DNA of 64,000 nt from Owenia fusiformis (taxonomy: Eukaryota; Annelida; Polychaeta; Sabellida; Oweniidae), in the NCBI GenBank assembly GCA_903813345.2, contig CAIIXF020000010.1, positions 9,354,349 through 9,418,348 on the forward strand, written 5' to 3'. Shown piece after piece: positions 50,783 through 61,123 of this stretch. Within the stretch, counting starts at the first letter, position 1. Each line of letters begins with the position of its first letter. The notes beneath the pieces are model-generated. The model saw nothing but the letters and a program-made list of their open reading frames with translations. It made no database searches and was not told where the DNA came from. The position numbers and the translations under genes are program-made.

Positions 50783-52812
50783 TTGATACCATGGTATACC
50801 ATGGTTTACCATGGTCTATCATGGTCGGCAATGAAATTACCATCAACTCTGACCATGGTGGCAATGGTGTTTTTTTGGTCAATTTTTGACCATGGTATAC
50901 CATGGTATATCATGTTATACCATGTTTCATGGTATTTCATGTCCAAAGTTTGCCATCAAATACCATGGTATTTCATTGCCATGTTCCTGACCATCATTTA
51001 CCATGGTATTACCATGGTATATCATGGTTGATTGCATTTCATTGTAAGATGTGACAATCAAATACCATGGTATTTCAATGCCATGTTCCTGACCATAATT
51101 TACCATGGTATATCATGGTTGATGGCATTTCATTATAAGATGTGACAATCAAATACCATGGTCATACCATGGTATTTCATTGCCATGTTCCTGACCATCA
51201 TTTCCCATGGTATTACCATTGTATATCATGGTTGATGGTATTTCATTGTACAATTTGACAATCAAATGTCATGGTCATACCATGATATTTTATTGTTATG
51301 TACCTGACCATCATTTACCATGGTATTACCATTGTATATCATGGTTGATGACATTTCATGGCATTTCATTGTACCGTGTGACAATCAATTACCATGGTCA
51401 TACCATTTCATTTCATTGCCAAAATCATAACTCTCATTTATCATGGTTTTATCATTGCATTTCATGGTTGGTGGTATTTCATTGCATTTTATTGTCAAAC
51501 CTGACCATCAAATACTATGGTCACACCATGGTATTTCATTGCCATAATCATAACTATCATTTATCATGGCATTATCATTGCATTTGTGGTTGATTGTATT
51601 TCATAGCATTTCATTGTCAAACCTGACCATCAAATACCATGGTTAAACCATGGTATTTCATTGCTAAAAAGAACTTTTACAAGAGTCTCAAGTCTAAAAT
51701 TGGTCAGAGTTGAAATGGATCATGAAATACAATGAAATACCACGTTCAACCATGAAATGCAATGAAATACAATGATTGATCATGATATGCAATGAATTGC
51801 AATGGTCTTTCTTGCAATGCAGTGAAATACAATGAAAGGCCATGTTCAAAAGGTATTTTTTACATGAAATATCTTTATTAATAAATGTTGATTAGATAAT
51901 CAAATTATTATAATTAGCGATTTTGATATTCATCAAAATCACAACTTTATATACTTTTGTTCCTTTATTTAATAAATTAATTTCTATTATGAATAATTAA
52001 GTTAATAACCCTAGAAACAATTTTTTTTTGTTAAACAAATATGCTTTACTTTTATTTGACTGTTGTCGGTTAAATAGGAGATCAACTTAATATCTTGTAA
52101 GTCAAACCTCCAGTCTTAGATTAAACATCTTGACTGTACTTCATTGCAATTGATTGTTTGCAACCATGAAATACTGCAAAATAGCAGTATTTTTAAATGC
52201 AAAATTTTAAGTATAGTTTCCACAGTATACCATAGTAGATCGTGATAATTAAATGGCTCCATTGCAAATCATGGTTAAATGTCTAGACCATGATATCACT
52301 GCATTTGATGGTTTTTGACCATGAAATACTGTGAAACGGTGGTATTTTTTAGATACAAAATTACATGTTTATTGACCATGGTATACCATGGTATATCATG
52401 ATCGTTAAATGGCACCATTGCATTTCATGGTCAGGAGCGTTATTTTAACATGGAGTTTCCCATTGAAAAAATACTGCCGTTTCACAGTATTTCATGGTCA
52501 GAAACCATCAAATGCAATGATATCATGGTCAAGAAACCATCAAATGCAATGATATCATGGCCGAGAACTGGACCATGATATCATTGCATTTGATGGTTTC
52601 TGACCATGAAATACTGCGAAACGGCAGTATTTTTTCAATGGAAAACTCCATGTTAAAAACGCACTGTTAACAATGAAATGCAATGGTGCCATTTAACGTT
52701 CATGATCGGCCATGGTATTACCATGGTATTTCATTGCATTTCATGGCCATATACCATGGTATACCATGGTCATACCATGGTATACCATGGTATGGCCATG
52801 GTCCATTTCAAC
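50783..52812. repeat. CCATGG palindrome array (about 2 kb)
   Basis: Dense repeats of TACCATGGTA, ATTTCATTGCCATG and their inverses. In 50783-51660 there is a higher-order order of about 100-120 bp (TTCCTGACCATCATTTACCA recurs with variants near 50985, 51088, 51188 and 51302, and more decayed near 51425 and 51545). 51720-51850 carries the reversed words (CAATGAAATACAATG). 52200-52812 repeats the theme with a long inverted repeat. Incidental open frames here are repeat artefacts. Confidence 0.85.
52403..52698. repeat. Inverted repeat with about 130-bp arms
   Basis: CGTTAAATGGCACCATTGCA at the left is mirrored by TGCAATGGTGCCATTTAACG at the right. The arms continue inwards through AAATACTGCCGTTTCACAGT and GATATCATGG to a centre near 52568. 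It lies within the CCATGG array. Confidence 0.85.
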
Positions 52813-53800
52813 ATGGCATCTTACATTCAAATATATGAAGTCCTATCTTATGTGATGAGATCAAACTTTATCCATCTTCTAATATATATAATAGAACTAA
52901 GCTGAAACATTAATTATAAAAGGACATTCCCAAGTCAGTTCAGAATCATATTCAGTCATTGTTGGATCTGCACCATGTACTGTTCCTTGAAATAGACTCT
53001 CGCATAAGCTATGTATAAAGAGAGATTTTAAAAAATCATATTGAAATCTAGTATATCGAATAACTTTTAGGTGGCACTGTATTTTTATTCAATATGCATC
53101 AAAACATTTTATTCAATGTCACGGATTCAAGCTTGAGCTAACACGACCCATGGTCTTCCTTACAAACCCACAAATCAAAATACTACGACTACAAAGTTTA
53201 TTTTTGAAAAATAAATGATGAATGTAACAGTAATGCAGGAAATAAGGACATTTCTATAATAACTAAGGAAAAAACAGGAAGAATCAAGTTGCAATTAGAT
53301 GAAAAGAAAGAAACTGAATTTGAATAACATTTTAAGTACAGTTGCTTCTTAAATGTTGTGCCACACTTTCCGTTTCTTTTACCCTTGGTATGGCAGTTTT
53401 CTAAGGTATGTAGGATTTAGCAGGTGTTTCCATGGCAACTGGCACATAGAAACAGGTTGATAGTGAACATTATTTACATTTTTACATAGCACTGTGAAAA
53501 ATGTATTCCTGCTGCAAATTCTGAACTGAGCATGTGTGTTTTTGTGATGTTACCAGTTCCAAGGTCTGTTTCCTGTGCTGTGGAGTCAGATAATTAACAT
53601 GGATGCCAAAGAAACTTCAACATCACATATGCTGATATACTGAGGCATGAGTACACTTACTGACATATAATGTACTCATTATGATAGCCGCACCCCCTTT
53701 GTTTTTATCCTTCCAAAGTGACTCATACACAAACGACAGATAAGAGGGGCTCGGGCAAACCAGAATGCAATACACTGGCATTAGTTCTTACTACATAAAA

Positions 53801-53967
53801 AGTCTTACTCCAATTCCTTGTGACACCACCCCCCCCTCCCCCCTCCCCCCTCCCCCCGGCCACATGCAACTTTATGAAGAAAAGAAAATATACTCGAGCA
53901 ACTTTATGAAGACAACTGCAATGTTGAAAAGTACCATGTGCAACACTTGACAACTAATTCATCCAAA
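53801..53967 (+). repeat. Direct duplication, copy 1 (intact)
   Basis: AGTCTTACTCCAATTCCTTG, then a poly-C run, CACATGCAACTTTATGAAGA, and GTACCATGTGCAACACTTGA. The second copy starts at 53999 and is split by the foldback element at 54123. Copy 1 shows the uninterrupted site. Confidence 0.9.
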
Positions 53968-53998
53968 AAAAAAACTGAAAAAAGCTGAAAACTGAAAA

Positions 53999-55002
53999 AG
54001 TCTTACTCCAATTCCTTGTGACACCACCCCCCCCCCCTTTTCCCCAGCCACATGCAAGTAAAGAAAAGATACTCGAGCAACTTTATGAAGACAACCGCAA
54101 TGTTGAAAAGTACCATGTGCAACCACCCTATGCAGACAGAGCCTGTGGGAAATATTGGGTGCGGCGCAAATGAGCGGAGGGTGCGGAGCTAACGGTCATT
54201 TTTGAATTTAAAATTGGGATATTTCTGAAACTAAGCCGTTTTGGGACTTCAAATATACCAAGATATGTGTATTTGACACCAAATATCAATAAAATTGTGA
54301 AAATAGTAGTGCAATTCATTTTATAGCGACGCAGTATGCCTTAAACATTTCCCAGACCTATATATTTTGAGACTATCCTTTTAATACTGCGTCCCCAGCA
54401 TTCATAAAAAATGGTGTTCAAGATACACTACCCATGCAAATTTTTTTTGCATCTTGGAAGCCAGGCAGTATCTGTGTGATTTTATAAAAATTCGGAAATG
54501 TTCTTCAGATATGAGCCCCTCTAAATATTGGGTGCGGAGCTACGTTTATGGAGCTGCTCCGCACCCAATATTTAGAGGGGCTCATATCTGAAGAACATTT
54601 CCGAATTTTTATAAAATCACACAGATACTGCCTGGCTTCCAAGATGCAAAAATAATTTGTATAGATAGTGCACCTTGAACACCATTTTTTTATGAATGCT
54701 GGGGACTCAGTATTAAAAGGATAATTTCAAAATATATAGGTCTGGGAAAGGTTTAAGGCACACTGCGTCGCTATAGAATGAATTGCGCTACTATTTTCAC
54801 AATTGTATTGATATTTGGTGTCAAATACACATATCTTGGTATATTTGAAGTCCCAAAACGGCTTAGTTTCAGAAATATCCCTAATTTAAATTCAAAAATA
54901 ACCGTTAGCTCCGCACCCTCCGCTCATTTGCTCCGCACCCAATATTTCCCACAGGCTCTGTCTGCATAGGGTGGCAACACTTGACAACTAATTCATCCAA
55001 TC
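53999..55002 (+). repeat. Direct duplication, copy 2, split by foldback element
   Basis: The copy runs from AGTCTTACTCCAATTCCTTG (53999) to GTACCATGTGCAA (54122), then resumes after the inserted element at CAACACTTGACAACTAATTC (54975-55002). Confidence 0.9.
54123..54974. mobile_element. Near-perfect foldback element, 852 bp, CAA duplication
   Basis: The left arm (54123 to about 54540) and right arm (about 54560-54974) are near-identical inverted copies, about 420 bp each, joined by a short spacer near 54540-54560 (ACGTTTATGGAGCTG). Ends read CCACCCTATGCAGACAGAGC inwards on both sides. Comparison with the uninterrupted copy at 53.9 kb shows insertion into GTGCAACACTTG with a CAA (or GCAA) duplication. 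Matching 63-codon frames occur on both arms only because the arms mirror each other. It is a large MITE or foldback transposon of unknown superfamily. Confidence 0.9.
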
Positions 55003-55172
55003 TCAGAATTCTGCATAACCCTCAGGTGTGATATGTTCACAAATAATCATTACCTGCAATCATTTTAATAATCTGAACCTAATCAGAATAAGCCTGTAAT
55101 GAGAACAGTAATGTTTTTGAACTGTCAATCTCATGATTAAATAATATTTACAATATTTCCAAATGAAACATT

Positions 55173-58100
55173 TTATATGATCGATGATAACCTTCTTAAA
55201 GTGATAAAACTGAGAAAACAAAAAGTAATGAAACCTTGTTTGGCCGCAATCTCAAAACGAATCAGATGAAAGAAGTCGGAGAGAGGTGTGCTAGATTCAT
55301 CCCTGATACGCAAAAAAACTATATCCTGGAAAACAACTATGAATAGTAAAGAAAAAAGAAGTAATTGGAACCTGAACAAGGAATCCCTATAACTTACACC
55401 TCCAATTGTTAAACATGTTTTCTGATTGCATCATATTTGTTGCCAAGGTTTCTATCCTAAGCTGAGGTGACAGTGACCGTGCAAAATGTCTTACGATACC
55501 TGTAAATGTCACAATAATAACTGAGCATTTTATTGCCTGTAAAAACTACATTGACAGGAAAATTACACTCTACAGAGAGAATTTATTTACTGCTTAGTCT
55601 TCCGCAGTCATTATTCCTAAAGGGCAAGGTAATTTCAAGTATGATGTTACGACAAGAAGAATTCTTTTGACAAACAATTAAGGAACTTCTCCACTGAAAT
55701 GTCAACGACAAAAAACACATTAACATGCAATACAAAGTCTTGAAACTTTTATTTCTTGAAATTGCCTCTCAAAAGTTATTGATTATGAGCAACCAGGGAG
55801 TGTCTGCCCAAGAAACAACCATTAAGGGAGGAGTCTCTTTTGCAAGTAACCAAAAAGACAACGTCTGCTCCATAAGCACCCAATAAGGGAGGATTTTCTC
55901 TAACACGTTACCAATAAGAGAGTTTCTGCTCTAGAAGCAACTAATAATAAGGGAGGAGTTTCCACTGCAAGTAACTAATAATAAGGGAGTTGCTACAGAA
56001 CCAACCAATAAGGGAGGAGTTTCCATTGCAAGTAACTAATAATAAGGGAGTTGCTACAGAACCAACCAATAAGGGAGGAGTTTCCATTGCAAGTAACTAA
56101 TAATAAGGGAGTTGCTACAGAACCAACCAATAAGGGAGGAGTTTCCATTGCAAGTAACTAATAAGGGAGTTACTACAGAAGCAACTAATAACCCTGGAAA
56201 CAACCAACAGGTATTTTGTAGCTCAACAAATAGAGAAGAGAGAGTCACCATGAGACAATAACAGCATAGAAGACATCTACACTGATAAATCTAACCCTCA
56301 ATAAACTTCTAATTTTTTGTTGGAAGGTATATTGTCACCCATCCTTCCTAGTTACATATTAAGAGTTGATGAAACAAATGCGAGTAAATTGGTTGCCATG
56401 TTTTACACCTGTGACAAATGAAAGTCATGTCATTACAAATCAGCTCTTTCACTATTTACCTTTTGTAACAGGTGCAATTCATCTCTAATTTAACAGAAAA
56501 TGACCAGAAATCATCAATTTTATAAATTAAACTACATATGATTAAAGACCTCAATGATGTGTGAAATATGTTGTCATTCCATTATAGATTTATTCAATGA
56601 ACTGAAAACCATACACTTATTTGTTTGTTTGTATATATTTAATATTTATGTCGTAACACCTATAACTTTAATTTGAAATAAAAAAAAAACTTGAACTTTT
56701 CAAACAATTCGCACCATGATTTTGAGAAGTTAAATGATTATTAGGGGTTACTTCAAACAATCAAAACATTATGCTTTTCTCATGGTTGGTTAATACCTAC
56801 ATTGTGATTGTCACTGCCAACAAAAAATAAAAATAAATTAAATTGATACAGTTTATATTTTCAGTTTGTTCTTCCTATAACAGATACAATCCCAAATATA
56901 TCACATACAGGAACTTGCTATGAGGAGTAATGACTTATCTACCCTGGGGTTTGTCTTTGGTTCGAGCGGGACTTACCATTCTGAGAAAACCTCTGTTTAC
57001 TTTTTGATGAACAATGACTTGCAACCAAAACATAAGTTACGACAGTTCCAAAAGCAGACTCCCTATTCATATAGGCAGCTGTAGTAATTACTCATTGAAG
57101 GTCTCTTATAAAGATGCAAAGTGAATGTTTTGAAAAGGGTAGCTACTGAGATGAGAAAGTAAAGTTACTTACCATTCACATAAGGATCTTTTGCTTTAAA
57201 CAGTACTTCAGTAACTGGTCGAATACTGAAAATACAGAATACAGAATGTGAGCTACATGCTTGAAGTAGTTTTCATTGGACTATGACATTGAGGTACCAA
57301 ATGTCTGGAAAATCATACATTCTAGTTTGCATCACGGGATCTCATCGCCTTATTTGGTCAATGTGAGGGAGCAGGTGGTTTTTTACAAGATATTTCAAGA
57401 TTTTCACACAATATACTTTTGAACTGAAAATGAAATGAGAAAATGAAAATGTCAATCGTGCTTCTGCGAGAAATTCGTAAGAAGTCTTTTATGATCCATT
57501 CTGATATTCATACCATCTTTCTGTTTCACCTAAAACAATTTAGAGGCATATTCTCAGGGCTGAGAAGAAATGAGACACATTGGTTTATCATGATGTTTAT
57601 GATCTAATACAAAGTTCCTAAAAAGGCACTAACGCACTATACTTAGAATGATTGTTTTTCCATTATAACAATTTAATGAAGGCTTCTAATTATTATCCAA
57701 AATAGTCTAAATTCCAATTAAAATATTTCTTACTTCTTCCTTTACTTAATTTTCTTAAAAATAATATAAAATAACTCAACTCTTGTCAATGTGATGAAGC
57801 ATTTAAACTTTTTGACCAAATTAGGCGATGACATCCCATTTATATGAAAAAGTTGCAAATTCTGTGCAAAATTCATTTCTGAGAGTCATAGTTGGCTCGC
57901 AAGCTTTAATATAATGAGCCATTTTAAACCATCAATTTCACAAGAATCAGACAATAGACTCAAGCCTAAGACTTATGTTTCTTCATTTTTATTTTCGCAA
58001 AAATACATCTTTATTACACTTCTAATGATCGTTTATTATATCATGATAACAGATAAATAATTGAGCTTATATTTTAGTTAGTCACACTTAATATGTAATC

Positions 58101-59313
58101 CTAGCTGAAAAGATACAAAAAAGAATAAATCATGCATGAGTTAACATTACTTAATATTTATATCATAACAAAAAGTTATTTTTTACCTTAATGCTATTTC
58201 TGTGTCTCTATTAATAAAAATCCGGTCAACGACTACCAAAAAATACAGAAAAGTAAGCCAATAGTTAAACTGTCAACCTCTATATGTCATTAAAAGTGAC
58301 AAAGTCCCAATCCCCCTTCTAAAGACAATAAATCAATGTAAGACATTCCTAGTGTGTTTAGCTCTTCTATTCTTTAATCAAATGGCCTCATTATAATACA
58401 CATAATATATCTTAAAAAGAGCGGATGACTGATAAAAAGTTTCTGTGGCGATGAAACTCTCGATAAAATTATAACAAATTGTTAGGTTATCTTGGGATTG
58501 TTATTTATGTTGGGTAAATCAAATCAATATATAATAATGTATGAAGATCACTCACCTCAAATAATGAGACGTATACCATCAGTTTAAAAGCAACTGTTTG
58601 AAATAATTGTCAAACACACAAGACTTATTGTCATCATTCATCAAATATAAAATCAAGGACAACTCTAGAAGTCAGACATAAAAGGACGCTCTAACATGGG
58701 GTTCAACTTTTTAAAACTGTGTTCAAATTATGTCTTAAACCTAGTTTTTATTATAAGTGAGAGATAAAGAGACAGTTATTTGAAGAGAATCATTTAACTA
58801 TCATTATATAAAAATAATAATATATTATATCAGAATCAACTTGGGACCAATTATCGATGTTTTAAATTTTAGTTACCATGGTAACACAATTTGAGAATGA
58901 GAATTAGGTATTTAACACTATGCCTTTTTATAGTTACTGTTTCAATCACCTGAGCGACATAGAGTTAAATAATAAAAGTATATTCTAATTAGTAACTGAC
59001 TGTAGTTGTGTCATGGTACCAATACTGAAAATGATATACATACTGCAGGTTGCCATGGCAACAGTTAATCATTGCTACTTTATCAAGTTACAAGTTACCA
59101 TAGTTTCCTAAACACTTAATCTTTGAGAAGAAATTTGAGATGATGATTCAAAATTTGACAAACTTAACTAAACATTATCAAATGAAAATTTTGTGATTGA
59201 GAAATATGTTCGATAAACTTCATAATGTTGATCATGTTATCTCTATATTATTATTACCTGCAAGATTCAGCTTCAAAATTTGGCAGAGTTAGACCTGAAC
59301 TGTTGCCCTGCAT
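55173..59313 (-). CDS. Candidate five-exon gene, unknown product (125 aa)
   Basis: The minus-strand exons are 59313-59258, 57225-57173, 57017-56977, 55461-55398 and 55336-55173 (378 nt: 56, 53, 41, 64 and 164). Donors are GTAATA, GTAAGT, GTAAGT, GTAAGT. Most acceptors are good (TTTTCAG, CACCTCAG, ATTCATAG), and the third (GGTTGCAAG) is weak. All phases agree. The peptide starts MQGNSSGLTLPNFEAESC, continues IRPVTEVLFKAKDPYVN, QKVNRGFLRM, LRIETLATNMMQSENMFNNW, DIVFLRIRDESSTPLSDFFH and FEIAAKQ, and ends in a hydrophobic tail. I do not recognise the family. No signal peptide or clear domain is seen. The last 20 residues may be intronic if a weak donor after AAACAAG is used, in which case the gene continues. 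The model rests on splice logic, so each exon is uncertain. Confidence 0.4.
55915..56190 (+). repeat. Tandem repeat, 61-bp unit, about 4 copies
   Basis: AATAAGGGAGTTGCTACAGA, ACCAACCAATAAGGGAGGAG and TTTCCATTGCAAGTAACTAA repeat with a 61-base period (55981, 56042, 56103, with a shorter last unit). Diverged precursors lie from about 55795. It sits between exons of the candidate gene at 55-59 kb. Confidence 0.9.
57499..57595 (+). repeat. Dispersed repeat family 2
   Basis: CATTCTGATATTCATACCAT, TTCTGTTTCACCTAAAACAA, CTCAGGGCTGAGAAGAAATG and GGTTTATCATGATG. It is the same family and orientation as 12385-12470, with a short extra insert. Confidence 0.65.
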
Positions 59314-60584
59314 TATCAGCTTCTCTCACTACCTGACAGGCCTTTACATCTAACAATATACACAGTCAGAATTGATTGAAATCCGAGCTTGCCAAAACAT
59401 AGAATGTTATCACTGTTCATTAGGTTGGTTGGTTTTCATGGTTATTTCCTTGAAAATTTTTTACCCTTCTAATCCTTCAAACAAATCTGTCCTTAGACCG
59501 ATAATTATGGGGCACCAAAGAATATCAATGGAAAAGACACACGTTTCATGTATTAGATGAAAGACACGTTCCTGTATTTGACGTCATAAGATTGCCACGA
59601 TTTCAAAATTGGCCAAAGCTCAGTAAAAATCCTCTTACAAAATACATGAGCAAATGTAATGTTTATTCCTCATTAATCTACTTTATAGACAAATTCATCA
59701 GATTAGGACAATCATGTGCTTGATATTATGTCGCAATTCATGGGGAAAATTACAAGTGAAACCTTGGAGTGTTTCAAAAAGGGTAACTACTCAAGATTGC
59801 AATTTCAGCGTCTTTATGGTCACTCAAAGTTTTTTGAAAGTAAGATAGAACAGAAATGTCCTCTACGGGATTGAACGATGTTCGTAAATTCTCACCGAGC
59901 ATACTCCAAATGTTAGAAGAATGACAGCCATAAGATCGCGGCAATATATAATGCTTTGTAATTATAGTCATGAAGATACTCACAATTAAGTGGGGACCTA
60001 GATAATGAGCCCTTTATTTTGTTGAAACATGTTAAAATTAGAAACAACAAAAATGAGTCATATACAGTAAACCTTGACATAAATCAAAATAACAGGGACA
60101 ATATACTAGTAGTTTACATTGAAAGGTATTCACTACACTTTTATTTTTTTTTAATATCAGGAATCACAGAACATCTAAATGAGATAGTGTTCACAACTAC
60201 AAAATATTTACAAATTAAAGGTGTTTCCGAGTTTACATTTTACAGCATGGCTGTTATAGAATTGTTTAACAGGACATGCAACAACAGCTTTTTAACATTT
60301 CAAAATTTGAAATGGAACTGATAATTATTTGAATACTCTGAGACAACAAGTCAGACTAAACTATTTTACAACTACATGTACTGTAATATATTAAGATGAC
60401 CATAATTCAAAGATCAGACAACAGTCTTCATATTGTGAAGCCCTAAACTCATAATGAAATATGGCAATTTTACCTTAGACTCTACTTGACTCATCCAGTG
60501 ATTTCACTTGTAGGTCATAAAATCAAGGATCTATCAAGTGGCTCAAGTTATATAACATAATGTGGCAAATAACTTTCTACCCTG

Positions 60585-60930
60585 CGCACAGAGTCTAGTT
60601 ATAATCTATCCTCTGCCTAGTATAGACTATATTACAGTTTAGCAGCCCCGCCCCAAAGATTGGTGCCTGTGACAGCACGGGTAATAAATCATTTCAAATC
60701 TACGACACTGACCCTTTCTCAACCAGTCAGCGAAGTGGAAGGAACACATGCTTAATACGTGTTCATTAACTATGCAGCGATGAGGAAGAAATGACAATAT
60801 AGAAAGTCGTCCATATTTCGACGACGAACTCAAATTGGCACAGTGAGATCAGAGATTTATTGTAAACTGAAAGAGTGAAGACGAAGCTCTCTTTTAAGAT
60901 GTGAAGTCGAACGAATGCAAAGGGTAATAA
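60585..60930 (+). repeat. Dispersed repeat family 1, longest copy
   Basis: GCGCACAGAGTCTAGTTATA at the left, GTCGTCCATATTTCGACGAC in the middle and GACGAAGCTCTCTTTTAAGA followed by AATGCAAAGGGTAATA at the right. The copy at 27287 joins the left and right parts directly, as an internal-deletion derivative would. The family is noncoding and unclassified. Confidence 0.65.
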
Positions 60931-60956
60931 CTTTCAGGCAATACTGTAAGTAAAGC

Positions 60957-61123
60957 ACAGTGAAACTTCTAATCCAGCAAAAAGGGTTTGAATTAGCAGG
61001 TGTTCACATTCAAGGTTTTAACATGGAAATTTTGCAAAGATTGAATAAAAATGGACCAAAAAGTGTTAATATTTAGAAATGTTCAGATTTAATGTGTTCC
61101 AATATCCAAGTTTCACTACTATG
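60957..61123. mobile_element. MITE with CACAGTGAAACTT ends (167 bp)
   Basis: CACAGTGAAACTTCTAATCC at the left is mirrored by ATATCCAAGTTTCACTAC at the right. GGTGTTCACATTCAAGG lies inside. The ends and the GTGTTCA words resemble the 21144 MITE, so it is probably a related subfamily. Confidence 0.6.

Larger units (their letters stand above)
29048..55172. other. Intergenic or MEF2 5' region, no convincing protein gene
   Basis: No frame resembles a known protein except the piggyBac fragment at 41.5 kb. The region must contain the MEF2 promoter and noncoding 5' exons if the leader is spliced. Candidate minus-strand exons with good splice sites lie at 30332-30364, 30510-30536 and 42045-42082. Repeats and transposons are listed separately. 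Confidence 0.55.

Noticed and set aside
51207-51593. 128-codon open frame on the plus strand, His/Tyr-rich
   Set aside because: It is produced by the CCATGG/TTTCATTGC repeat vocabulary and has no gene-like composition.
54128-54969. Two similar 63-codon frames on opposite strands
   Set aside because: They are mirror images created by the arms of the foldback element. No transposase motif is visible.
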